Assembly: GCA_016844745.1 (NCBI GenBank)
Contig: JAERMQ010000007.1
Span: forward strand, 62,001 to 126,000
DNA from: Ignavibacteria bacterium
Lineage (GTDB): Bacteria; Bacteroidota; Ignavibacteria; Kapaibacteriales; UBA2268
Direction of reading: 5' to 3'
Length of the DNA: 64,000 nt
The position numbers and the translations under genes are program-made. Under the pieces are notes generated by a model, which was not told the DNA's origin, did not search any database, and saw only the letters and a program-made list of their open reading frames with translations. Below, piece by piece: positions 28,171-35,615 of the stretch (positions within the stretch are counted from its first letter, which is position 1; every line of letters starts with the position of its first letter).

Positions 28171-28559
28171 TGGCAATAAGTCCCAGATATACGCGGGAAA
28201 TCCCGCATCGTTACAGGCTCGAAGCACAGCGCTTTTCGAGCGGATATGTTACATTGGCTAACAGGTATGTTGACCCTGAAACCGGCTCGCGCGAGTTCGA
28301 AAATATTACTTTATCAGGCAAAGGGAAAATCCTTACCTGGACGGTTATTTCAATTGCAGCCGATGCATACACACGGGAAACTCCATTCGTGATTGCAGTT
28401 ATCGAAACGGAAGAAGGCGCTCGCCTGACAGCTCAGGTTGTTGATTGTATGCCTGAAGATGTTAAAACAGGAGCTTCTGTTGAACTTGTTTTCCGTAAGA
28501 TAATGGAAGAAGGTGCATCAGGAATTATCAATTATGGCTATAAAGCAATTTTAATCTGA
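28170..28559 (+). CDS. DUF35 OB-fold protein lacking its zinc-ribbon cysteines
   Basis: The 129-residue protein matches DUF35 acyl-CoA-associated OB-fold proteins: IPHRYRLEAQRF at the start, LSGKGKILTWTVI in the OB fold, and a C-terminal ASVELVFRKIMEEG..GIINYGYK. In the canonical family a rubredoxin-like zinc ribbon (CxxCG ... CPxCG) lies between them. Here the corresponding text is RFSSG and VDPETGS, so all four cysteines are replaced. The protein bridges thiolase and HMG-CoA synthase in archaeal complexes and binds CoA through the OB fold. The gene overlaps the thiolase stop, indicating tight coupling. Confidence 0.87.
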   Translation: MAISPRYTREIPHRYRLEAQRFSSGYVTLANRYVDPETGSREFENITLSGKGKILTWTVISIAADAYTRETPFVIAVIETEEGARLTAQVVDCMPEDVKTGASVELVFRKIMEEGASGIINYGYKAILI

Positions 28560-28590
28560 TAATTCAAAGTTTCTATAATTTATAGATTTA

Positions 28591-28634
28591 CACACCCCTT
28601 AATTCCTCTCTCGAGAGGGGAATTAAGGGGTGTG
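28591..28634. repeat. 44-bp palindrome (CACACCCCTTAATTCC family)
   Basis: CACACCCCTTAATTCC...GGAATTAAGGGGTGTG with an inner CTCTCGAGAG, imperfect by one pair. It lies 32 bases after the DUF35 stop and could terminate the HMG-CoA cassette. A decayed copy is at 49271-49313. Confidence 0.9.
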
Positions 28635-28647
28635 TTATTATTATGGT

Positions 28648-28744
28648 AACTGTCTGAACAATGATTTATATGATTAACAAAATGATTTTCAATTTTACAA
28701 ACATCTTAATCAAAAAAATCATACAAATCATAGTTCAGACAGTT
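28648..28744. repeat. ~97-bp palindromic repeat, copy 1 (AACTGTCTGAAC)
   Basis: Perfect 12-bp terminal inverted repeats AACTGTCTGAAC / GTTCAGACAGTT enclose an AT-rich, partly self-complementary body (ATGATTTATATGATT ... AATCATACAAATCAT). A second copy at 29258-29363 lies on the other side of the hicBA module. Bases after each copy are also related, so the repeated unit may extend further to the right. Confidence 0.9.
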
Positions 28745-28898
28745 TTTATTCTAACACCTCCTCCTTAAATCGGTAAGCAGACAACCAATTACTTTTTATT
28801 ATTAAATGACATTTCCATATCGGTATATTAATTTGACTATATTTTTTATACAAAATAATTTACTTTTTTTTCGTCTCTATTATTTAAAAGGAATTGAT

Positions 28899-29108
28899 AT
28901 GAAAACATATACGGCTGTAGTTGAAAAATGTAAAGATACCAGTTATTACGTTGGTTATATTCCGGGTTTCCATGGCGCTCATTCCCAAGGTGATACAATT
29001 GAAGAATTAAGGCAAAACCTAATAGAGGTTATAGAAATGCTTCTTGAGGACGGTGAGCCGGAGTTGGAAAGTGAATTCATCGGAACTCAAAATTTAATAT
29101 TTGCTTAA
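28899..29108 (+). CDS. hicB: HicB-type antitoxin
   Basis: The 69-residue protein reads MKTYTAVVEKCKDTSYYVGYIPGF followed by GDTIEELRQNLIEVIEMLLED, the compact HicB fold that neutralises the HicA mRNA interferase. The ATG at 28899 is preceded by AAAGGA and matches the family's start; a longer open frame upstream is not supported. It precedes hicA by three bases. The reverse gene order (antitoxin first) is common for HicBA. No DNA-binding domain is present, so regulation would rely on other factors. Confidence 0.85.
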   Translation: MKTYTAVVEKCKDTSYYVGYIPGFHGAHSQGDTIEELRQNLIEVIEMLLEDGEPELESEFIGTQNLIFA

Positions 29109-29111
29109 TTT

Positions 29112-29267
29112 ATGCCTAAATATCCGGTATTAAAGCCAGTAGAAATTTCAAAAATTCTCAAACTCTTAGACTTTGAAGAAATTCGTCAAAAAGGCTCTCA
29201 TAAACAGTTCAAGCATAAAGATGGTCGAATTACAACATTACCATACCATAAAGAAAAAATTGTCTGA
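29112..29267 (+). pseudogene. hicA: HicA toxin, truncated by a palindromic repeat
   Basis: The 51 codons read MPKYPVLKPVEISKILKLLDFEEI and then KGSHKQFKH with the catalytic His of the HicA dsRNA-binding-like fold, up to LPYHKEKIV. The stop TGA at 29265-29267 lies inside the repeat copy (GTCTGAAC) that starts at 29258. The family normally continues through a final helix (GTLRSILKQAGLS-like) which is missing here. The remaining protein is about two thirds of the usual length, so toxicity is doubtful. Confidence 0.75.
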
Positions 29268-29363
29268 ACCTTGATTTATTTGATTTATATGATTACCATG
29301 ATGAAATACAATTTCGCAATCATCTTAATCAAAAAAATCATACAAATCATAGTTCAGACAGTT
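29258..29363. repeat. ~106-bp palindromic repeat, copy 2, interrupting hicA
   Basis: AATTGTCTGAAC at 29258 and GTTCAGACAGTT ending 29363 pair with one mismatch. The right half (AATCATCTTAATCAAAAAAATC...) is nearly identical to copy 1. Its left end supplies the last codons and stop of hicA. The remaining gene-free stretch to mnmE (29364-29651) shows only AT-rich sequence and presumably the mnmE promoter. Confidence 0.9.
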
Positions 29364-29651
29364 TTTTTAATCCATTCCCTCATCCTTAAAACCATAAGCC
29401 GGTAAATAATACATTATCGTTAGCCCCATGTATCACTTTTCAATTTAACGCTCAATTATCTTTTTCCATAAATCTTTAGGTTGAGAGATAGATTAATTAA
29501 TCTTGAAAATTTCTTTATTAAAATCAATTTTGAAATTATTTATACCGTTGGCATGTATTTTGTATATAAAATGATTAATTGGAATTCAAGAAATTTCAAA
29601 GAATTAATTTTTGAAATTTCATTGAACTATTATTTATAAAATATTGGTTTT

Positions 29652-31004
29652 ATGCCTGGAACAATAGTAGCTTTATCAACACCACCGGGAGTATCGGGAA
29701 TAGCCGTAATCAGGATTTCCGGCGATGATGCGTTTACAATTGTTGATAAGGTATTTTCAGGGAAAACCAAACTGAGCCCGGCTCAATCTCATACCATTCA
29801 TTATGGAACAATTTACGATAATGAAACTCCGGTCGATACTGTACTTGCAAGTGTCTTTCATTCACCGAATTCATATACGAGTGAAGATACTGTTGAAATA
29901 TCCTGTCATGGCGGTTATGCGATAACCGGAGAAATAATCAGGGTATTAATTGCAAATGGAGCAGTAGCTGCCGAAGCTGGTGAATTCACAAAGCGTGCCT
30001 TCCTTAACGGTAAATTGGATTTAACGCAGGCAGAAGCTGTGGCGGATATTATTCATTCGGAATCCACGGCAGGCGCTTTAACAGCAGTCAGGCAGCTTCT
30101 CGGTGGATTTAAACGCCGATTGTCGGAACTTCGTTCACAATTAGCCGATATAGCGGCATTACTTGAATTGGAGTTGGATTTTGCAGATGAAGATATTGAA
30201 ATAACAAATAAATCATTAATAATAAAGAAAATTATGGAAGCAGAAACCTATTGTCGTTTACTTTCCGAGTCTTATCATTCGGCGGAAGTATTGAGGAACG
30301 GATATTATATTGGTTTGGCGGGGTACCCCAATTCAGGCAAGTCCACATTATTCAATTCATTGCTCGGTAAAATCAGGGCTATCGTTAGTCCGAAACCGGG
30401 TACTACACGCGATTATATCGAAGATTCACTGATTATTGGCGGTATAGTTGTCAGGTTAATTGATACTGCCGGAATCCGCAATTCGGAAGATGAAATTGAG
30501 GTTGAAGGCATTAAGCTTGCACACAGCGCACTAAAGCAATGCAATATGATTCTAATTGTCAATGATTGCTATTCCGATATAAGGCAATCCGACATGCTAT
30601 TAATGAACATTAAAGATATAAACCCGGATACAAAGGTTATTCTGCTTCAGAATAAAATCGATAAGTTCGAAGGTACTTTTGAATCTATTGTTCCCGATGA
30701 AATCTACATTTCCGCTAAAACAGGTCTGGGGCTTGATTTACTCAAAGAACAAATAAAAACCGAAGCTGAATCGAGCAGTGTCAGGATTAACGATGTTTTG
30801 GTTAATCAAAGGCAGGCTCGATTGTTGGGTAACGCTGCTGACTTGCTTCATACAGCCGGCGATGCGCTTAACCAAGGTGTAGAGAACGAATTAGTTTCAC
30901 TCGATATTCGTAATGCGGTTGATAGCTTAGGCGAAATAAGCGGCGAGCGGTTCAGCGAAGAGGTATTGAACAATATATTCGGACGTTTTTGTATAGGGAA
31001 GTAA
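29652..31004 (+). CDS. mnmE: tRNA uridine-5-carboxymethylaminomethyl modification GTPase MnmE
   Basis: The 450-residue protein is full length. The N-terminal folate-binding domain starts PGTIVALSTPPGVSGIAVIRISG. The helical domain contains the GGFKRRLSELRSQL segment. The G domain (~215-375) has GYPNSGKSTLFNSLLG, the TTRD switch, DTAGIR and NKID. The C-terminal FGRFCIGK carries the essential Cys. With MnmG it installs the cmnm5 group at the wobble uridine of several tRNAs. mnmG is not in the window. It is transcribed alone and followed by a triple 45-bp repeat. Confidence 0.96.
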   Translation: MPGTIVALSTPPGVSGIAVIRISGDDAFTIVDKVFSGKTKLSPAQSHTIHYGTIYDNETPVDTVLASVFHSPNSYTSEDTVEISCHGGYAITGEIIRVLIANGAVAAEAGEFTKRAFLNGKLDLTQAEAVADIIHSESTAGALTAVRQLLGGFKRRLSELRSQLADIAALLELELDFADEDIEITNKSLIIKKIMEAETYCRLLSESYHSAEVLRNGYYIGLAGYPNSGKSTLFNSLLGKIRAIVSPKPGTTRDYIEDSLIIGGIVVRLIDTAGIRNSEDEIEVEGIKLAHSALKQCNMILIVNDCYSDIRQSDMLLMNIKDINPDTKVILLQNKIDKFEGTFESIVPDEIYISAKTGLGLDLLKEQIKTEAESSSVRINDVLVNQRQARLLGNAADLLHTAGDALNQGVENELVSLDIRNAVDSLGEISGERFSEEVLNNIFGRFCIGK

Positions 31005-31033
31005 ATATTTAAAATTTTTAAACATATAAGAAT

Positions 31034-31168
31034 GTCATTCTGAGCAAAGCGAAGAATCTTCTCAAACTTATGATGACTGTCATTCTGAGCGGAGCGAAGA
31101 ATCTTCTCAAACCTATGATGACTGTCATTCCGAGCGAAGCGAAGAATCTTCTCAAACCTATGATGAAT
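31034..31168. repeat. Three tandem 45-bp units of the GTCATTC family
   Basis: Units start at 31034, 31079 and 31124, each GTCATTCtGAGCgaAGCGAAGAATCTTCTCAAAC followed by TATGATGA. The third overlaps the 3' end of the broken GIY-YIG gene on the minus strand, whose stop (TAG at 31158-31160) lies within it. Confidence 0.93.
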
Positions 31169-31541
31169 TAAATTCTTCTAATTTTTCATCATCACCATAC
31201 CAATTCTGACTTAAATCATCCCATTCAGGGTTCATGGATTCAATCAAATCAATTTTTTTAGTTCTTAACTATCCCTTCAATTGTTTCTCGCGTGAAATAG
31301 CGCTCCTAATGTTAATTGTTGATTCAAACCAAACTAATTTTGTAATATTATATTTTTCTGTAAAACCTTTAAGTAGTTTATTCTTATGTTCATAGACCCT
31401 TCTTTTCAAATCATTTGTAACTCCAATATAAAGAGTTTTAGTGATACTGCTCATAATATAAACGTAGTAGCTATTTTCGAGAAGATTATTCACTTCGTTC
31501 AGTTTTTTAGGTTCTGCTCTTAATGTAAGTGAAGAAGCCAT
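31158..31541 (-). pseudogene. GIY-YIG endonuclease gene with in-frame amber codon
   Basis: The first part reads ...YYVYIMSSITKTLYIGVTNDLKRRVYEHKNK, the YIG core of single-domain GIY-YIG (UPF0213-like) nucleases, to EKQLKG at 31272. A TAG at 31269-31271 interrupts it, yet the same frame continues for 36 codons as LRTKKIDLIESMNPEWDDLSQNWY and so on, the normal C-terminus of the family. The interrupted position is usually Trp (TGG), so one G-to-A change explains the break. The first ~20 codons from 31541 come from a dispersed repeat. A more natural start would be the GTG in front of NNLLENS (~31494-31496). Confidence 0.8.
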
Positions 31542-31620
31542 TTTCGAGAAGATTCTTCACTTCGTTCAGAATGACATTCTTCTTGTTTTTGATAAAATCC
31601 AATAAAATAATAATTACACT

Positions 31621-32199
31621 TCAACTTTTCGGAAACAATTCCTTCTCTACAATTTCGCAAATAATATGACCGATTGTAATATGTGCCTCCTGGATTCTTG
31701 GCGTATCAGAAGAAGGAATATTAAGTAATATACCGCATATATCTTTCAACTTCCCGCCCGATTCACCGGTCATCCCGATTGTTATCATCTTCAATTTATT
31801 TGCTTCTTCGATTGCTTTCAAAATATTAGGGGAATTACCGGATGTAGATATTCCGATTAAAACATCTCCTGCTTTACCCATAGCCCGAATGAGTCTTGCA
31901 TAAACTTCATCAAATGAATAATCATTTGCAACTGCTGTTAAATATGAAGAATTGACGTGAAGGGCTTCGGAATAGAGCGGTGGACGGTCGTAATAAAACC
32001 TCCCGGAAAATTCCGCCGCTATATGCTGGGCATCGGCAGCCGAACCGCCATTGCCGCAAAGCAGCACTTTACCGCCATTCCTGTAACAATCGATAATTTT
32101 TTCCGAAGCTGTCCGGATTTTTTCAATTAGCTCATCGCTTCCAATGATTTTATTTTTGACGGATACGGAATCCATCAGCTTTTCACGAATTATGTGCAT
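31621..32199 (-). CDS. gmhA: Sedoheptulose-7-phosphate isomerase (SIS domain)
   Basis: The 192-residue single SIS-domain protein shows LLCGNGGSAADAQHIAAEFSGRF (phosphosugar-binding loop), the TAVANDYSFDEVYARLI segment, GISTSGNSPNILKAI, and the C-terminal QEAHITIGHIICEIVE helix that supplies the active-site His/Glu in GmhA. It converts sedoheptulose 7-phosphate into heptose 7-phosphate, the first step to ADP-heptose for lipopolysaccharide or S-layer glycans. Other heptose genes are not in view. The length is typical. The start ATG lies close to a second possible Met at codon 8. Confidence 0.9.
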   Translation of the reverse strand: MHIIREKLMDSVSVKNKIIGSDELIEKIRTASEKIIDCYRNGGKVLLCGNGGSAADAQHIAAEFSGRFYYDRPPLYSEALHVNSSYLTAVANDYSFDEVYARLIRAMGKAGDVLIGISTSGNSPNILKAIEEANKLKMITIGMTGESGGKLKDICGILLNIPSSDTPRIQEAHITIGHIICEIVEKELFPKS

Positions 32200-32355
32200 T
32201 CAATCTAATTTAAATATTATTAAAAAGATACAATTTAAAACAAATAATAAAATAATTCAAAATAAAAATTGTAATTAAGAAATAATATGGAAAATATTTA
32301 GAAAAATATTGTAACTTTTTCCGTCTTTGTAGTGTTAAGTAATTATAAAAAATAT

Positions 32356-32363
32356 TAAATTTG
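32356..32363 (+). promoter_or_regulatory. Possible Bacteroidota-type -7 element (TAaaTTTG)
   Basis: TAAATTTG matches the TAnnTTTG consensus and would place the transcription start ~30 bases before the esterase ATG. A TTTG at 32326-32329 could be a -33 element, but its spacing is longer than usual. No experimental support. Confidence 0.4.
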
Positions 32364-32399
32364 TTTTTTGATAAAATCAACTAATTTTCGGAGTGAGAA

Positions 32400-34376
32400 A
32401 TGAGTATTATACTGTATCCCAATGAAACTTTCCGAAAGTTGGGAAACTTTCGGAAAGTTTTCCAATTTTCAAATTATTCAATCCTGATAATTTTATTTCT
32501 ATTATTCAATCTCGATGCCAAAAGCCAGCAGAAGGGCATGTACGATGATAATGTGACATTCGGTGGAGGTCAGAGAATGCTCTCTATGTACGTTCCAACA
32601 GATTACGACAGCACAAAAAAGTATAAACTCATGGTCTGCCTGCATGGCGCTGGCGATGCAAGCTCGAATTACCGAAATGCTCTTTTCAGTTCATTGCGCT
32701 GGCAAACATTCATTACAAACACGATTTTTGTTTGCCCCGATGGCGGTAGCAACCCAAACATAGACCCAAGCCGTGATTTCTACACTCCAGCGGGTGACGA
32801 AGGTATTATCAATTTGGCGATTTATTATATTACTACAAGATATAATATCGATACAAATGAAATCTTTCTTCAGGGATTCTCATTAGGCGGACGCAGCGCC
32901 CTGAAATACGGATTAGACCATCCGAAAAGTTTCAAAGGCTTATTGCTTAATACCCCTGCTATTCAAGGTATTGCCGATGCCAATGCTGACCCGCGGCTTG
33001 GCTTCAAACTAAACTTCGCAAATGCAAAGCAAATTCCCATAGCCATTACACATGGTGACCAGGATATTGGATATTTCAATTCGATTGATACAATGTACAT
33101 GCGGCTAATCCAAAATGAAGGTCGGGTTAGATTTACCCGTATTGCCGGAATGCAGCATAGTATCCCCGGTCAGGGAACAATTACCGATTTAGTGGATTTC
33201 CTCAACCGTCCTTATAGGAATAAACTCGATGCGGAAGTTACAAATGTTGCGAATCCTATCAGGATATATACAACAACTTATACACCCCAATTTCGATTAA
33301 GAAATACGGGTGCCGATACAATCACCTCAGCACAATTTACTTATTATATCAATAAAACTCCGGCAACTTCTTCATGGTCTGGTAGCATAACTCCATATTC
33401 AAATGTGATGGTAACCCTCCCGGCAGTAAATTGCACGGAAGGCTTTAATGTTGTGAAAGTCAATCTGACGAATATTAATAATACAGCGGTGAATCCGGCA
33501 TTATCAAAAAAACTCGATACGGCACAATTCCAGCTAATAACGAAGTCTTTAACAACACCATATACATCAAGTTTTGAATCTAATGACAAGACACTAAGTT
33601 TGTGGGACTTGGTACCTTCCGGGCATTACCAGACTTGGATGCTGGATAATTCATCGAAAATTGAAGGCAATACTTCACTTACAATGTTCAACTGGGCTTT
33701 GGTATTTTATAATCAAGGTTATTCAGAAGATATATTATCACCGGTATTTGATATATCAACGCTTACAGAGCCACGTCTGGCATTTTTTGTTGCGTTTAAT
33801 TACCATATTTTTACTTCCGGATATACTTTTTCAGATACCCTGAAAGTATCAATAACGCTGGATAGTGGGAAAACATATACCGAGATTTACAAAAAATCAG
33901 GGATTGAATTAGCGACTAAAACTCCGCCAATATCCAATCCCAGCTCATTTGATGCTTGCATATTCACTACTAAGGTGGCTGACTGGAGACAGGAAATTAT
34001 TCCATTAGACAGTTTTGCTACATCGAAAAATGCCGTATTTAAATTCTCTTACGTTTCAGGTTTGGGAGGAAATATATATCTTGATTACCTTCGCGTTGCT
34101 CCAAATTATATTGTCAATGTGAAAGATGAGGTACAAGCAGGTGAATTGGCTATCTCACCAAATCCTGCCAATGATTTATTCAATATTAAAATTCCGGAAT
34201 ATGCACAAAAGCTGATTATATACAGCTTGGAGGGAATGCCTGTTTACAGCCGGAATATTGATAATTCAGGCTCGGAAATTTCAGTTAATACCGGAAATTT
34301 TGCTGCCGGAGTTTATATTGTGGAGATAGTTTCGCAAGGTCGGATTATAAAAGATAAAGTGGTAATAATAAAATAA
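32400..34376 (+). CDS. T9SS-secreted alpha/beta-hydrolase (esterase/PHB-depolymerase-like)
   Basis: The 658-residue protein has a hydrophobic signal segment (~25-43, ILIILFLLFNLDAKSQ). An alpha/beta-hydrolase domain (~48-270) follows, with LMVCLHGAGD (oxyanion region) and the nucleophile elbow GFSLGGRSAL; a late GMQHSIPG may contain the catalytic His. A CARDB/Ig-like region (~275-360), a jelly-roll-like domain (~385-565) and a type A sorting domain (SPNPANDLFNI...GVYIVEIVSQGRIIKDKVVI) come after. It resembles secreted feruloyl-esterase or polyester-depolymerase types; the substrate is unknown. A REP-like palindrome near the 5' end encodes part of the N-region, so the true start may be TTG 32437. 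Confidence 0.82.
   Translation: MSIILYPNETFRKLGNFRKVFQFSNYSILIILFLLFNLDAKSQQKGMYDDNVTFGGGQRMLSMYVPTDYDSTKKYKLMVCLHGAGDASSNYRNALFSSLRWQTFITNTIFVCPDGGSNPNIDPSRDFYTPAGDEGIINLAIYYITTRYNIDTNEIFLQGFSLGGRSALKYGLDHPKSFKGLLLNTPAIQGIADANADPRLGFKLNFANAKQIPIAITHGDQDIGYFNSIDTMYMRLIQNEGRVRFTRIAGMQHSIPGQGTITDLVDFLNRPYRNKLDAEVTNVANPIRIYTTTYTPQFRLRNTGADTITSAQFTYYINKTPATSSWSGSITPYSNVMVTLPAVNCTEGFNVVKVNLTNINNTAVNPALSKKLDTAQFQLITKSLTTPYTSSFESNDKTLSLWDLVPSGHYQTWMLDNSSKIEGNTSLTMFNWALVFYNQGYSEDILSPVFDISTLTEPRLAFFVAFNYHIFTSGYTFSDTLKVSITLDSGKTYTEIYKKSGIELATKTPPISNPSSFDACIFTTKVADWRQEIIPLDSFATSKNAVFKFSYVSGLGGNIYLDYLRVAPNYIVNVKDEVQAGELAISPNPANDLFNIKIPEYAQKLIIYSLEGMPVYSRNIDNSGSEISVNTGNFAAGVYIVEIVSQGRIIKDKVVIIK
32426..32459. 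repeat. REP-like palindrome inside the esterase signal-peptide region
   Basis: AACTTTCCGAAAGTT, spacer GGGA, AACTTTCGGAAAGTT. Each 15-mer is itself a palindrome around a central C or G, the same construction as the RAYT-associated REPs but with other bases. It lies in frame in the coding region and encodes ETFRKLGNFRKVF ahead of the hydrophobic core. Confidence 0.9.
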
Positions 34377-34382
34377 AAGATA

Positions 34383-34415
34383 AGTCATCCGATGACTGGG
34401 AGTCATCGGATGACT
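34383..34415. repeat. REP, left boundary of the RAYT element
   Basis: AGTCATCCGATGACT, GGG, AGTCATCGGATGACT (33 bp). It is the exact reverse complement of the REP at 35001-35033. The first two possible RAYT start codons (34392 and 34410) are inside it. Confidence 0.95.
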
Positions 34416-34445
34416 ACTAAAATTCAAGAATTCATTCCAAAATAT

Positions 34446-35036
34446 ATGAAATTTTTCGAAAATCAATATTATCATATTTATAATCGTACAAATAATGATG
34501 AAGCATTATTCAACTCGAAAGAGAATTATTTATATTTCCTGAAAAAGTATAGGTTTTATTTAGATGCTTATTTAGAAACTATTGCTTATTGTTTGATGCC
34601 AACCCATTTTCACTTCTTGGTAAAAGTCAAGAATTTAGATAAGTCATCCGATGACTTCCAGTCATCGGATGACTATAGTAAAACAATATCTAATCAAATT
34701 GCAATTCTATTACGCTCATATTCAAGAGCCTTCAACAATATGTGGGGTCGTCATGGAAATTTATTTAATCAAAAAACTAATGCAAAACTAATTGAAAATG
34801 TTGAATATTATATAGCATTAGCTACATACATTCATCAAAATCCTGTTAGAAGTAAATTAGTTTCAAAATCTGAAGAATGGGAATTTTCAAGTTATCAGGA
34901 TTATATTGAATTGAGAAAAGGAAGTCTTCCCAAGAAGGAATTATTATTAGGAAGATATACAATTGAGGAATTAAAAGAAATAACAAATAAAATAATAGAA
35001 AGTCATCCGATGACTCCCAGTCATCGGATGACTTAA
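34446..35036 (+). CDS. REP-associated tyrosine transposase (RAYT, IS200-like Y1)
   Basis: The product from the ATG at 34446 begins MKFFENQYYHIYNRTNND, a typical Y1/IS200-like start. The metal-binding HUH motif is THFHFLVKV, and the likely catalytic Tyr is in ATYIHQNPVRSKLV. Two earlier in-frame ATGs (34392, 34410) lie inside the left REP, so the downstream start is preferred. An internal REP inserts about 11 residues (KSSDDFQSSDDYS) between the HUH motif and the next helix, and the final residues and stop come from the right REP. RAYTs nick and join REP single strands and are thought to spread REPs. Confidence 0.88.
   Translation: MKFFENQYYHIYNRTNNDEALFNSKENYLYFLKKYRFYLDAYLETIAYCLMPTHFHFLVKVKNLDKSSDDFQSSDDYSKTISNQIAILLRSYSRAFNNMWGRHGNLFNQKTNAKLIENVEYYIALATYIHQNPVRSKLVSKSEEWEFSSYQDYIELRKGSLPKKELLLGRYTIEELKEITNKIIESHPMTPSHRMT
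34642..34674. repeat. REP inside the RAYT coding sequence
   Basis: AGTCATCCGATGACT, TCC, AGTCATCGGATGACT. The arms are identical to those of the two terminal REPs; only the 3-base spacer differs. It is 33 bp long and keeps the reading frame, adding eleven residues. Confidence 0.95.
35001..35033. repeat. REP, right boundary of the RAYT element
   Basis: AGTCATCCGATGACT, CCC, AGTCATCGGATGACT: the exact reverse complement of the left boundary REP. It encodes the last residues of the transposase; the stop codon TAA (35034-35036) follows directly. Confidence 0.95.
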
Positions 35037-35048
35037 ATACTAGAAAAT

Positions 35049-35615
35049 ATGCCAACACACATACCAACCCGCCATGAAGCATTAGAGCTGCTTTTGAAGT
35101 ACAACAGCAGCCAATCACTGATTAATCATGCAAAATCAGTCGAAGCCGTTATGCGCTACGCAGCCCGCCGCCATGGCGATGATGAAGAAAAATGGGGAGT
35201 CATCGGGCTTGTCCATGATTTGGATTACGAGAAATATCCCAAACAGCATTGCACGATGACAAAGCAAATACTTACCGAAGCCGGCTGGGACGAAGAATAT
35301 ATCCGGGCTATTCTATCCCATGGCTGGGGTATTTGTTCGGACATTGAGCCACTTTCGCTTTTGGAGAAAACACTTTTTGCAATCGACGAATTAACCGGCT
35401 TGGTCACGGCATGTGCATTGGTGCGACCATCGAAAAGCGTTATGGACATGGAAGTGAAGTCGGTTAAAAAGAAGTGGGGAAATAAACAATTTGCAGCCGG
35501 CGCTAATAGAGATGTAATTGAAAAAGGCGCTGCCATGCTTGGCTACACAATTGATGACCTCATCGAAATGACAATAAATGGAATGAGGGAAGTAGCAGGG
35601 GAAATAGGTTTGTAA
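35049..35615 (+). CDS. HD-domain phosphohydrolase-like protein
   Basis: The 188-residue protein has a small HD domain: NHAKSVEAVM with the first His, GLVHDLDYEKYP with the HD pair (~55-56), ILSHGW and a later FAIDELTGL with the final Asp. Sequences of this YfbR/HDIG-like family are widespread and usually annotated as hydrolases; the substrate is unknown. Its GC-rich codon use differs from the adjacent RAYT. It begins 15 bases after the right REP. Confidence 0.85.
   Translation: MPTHIPTRHEALELLLKYNSSQSLINHAKSVEAVMRYAARRHGDDEEKWGVIGLVHDLDYEKYPKQHCTMTKQILTEAGWDEEYIRAILSHGWGICSDIEPLSLLEKTLFAIDELTGLVTACALVRPSKSVMDMEVKSVKKKWGNKQFAAGANRDVIEKGAAMLGYTIDDLIEMTINGMREVAGEIGL

Larger units (their letters stand above)
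34383..35033 (+). mobile_element. RAYT element bounded by inverted REPs
   Basis: A 651-bp unit bounded by two 33-bp REPs that are perfect reverse complements, with a single transposase gene and a third, internal REP. No target-site duplication was identified. The unit fits exactly between the esterase stop (34374-34376) and the HD-domain gene start (35049). Confidence 0.85.

Noticed and set aside
28806-28898. Longer hicB starting upstream
   Set aside because: The extension is hydrophobic, unrelated to HicB, and lacks a ribosome site; the ATG at 28899 fits the family start.
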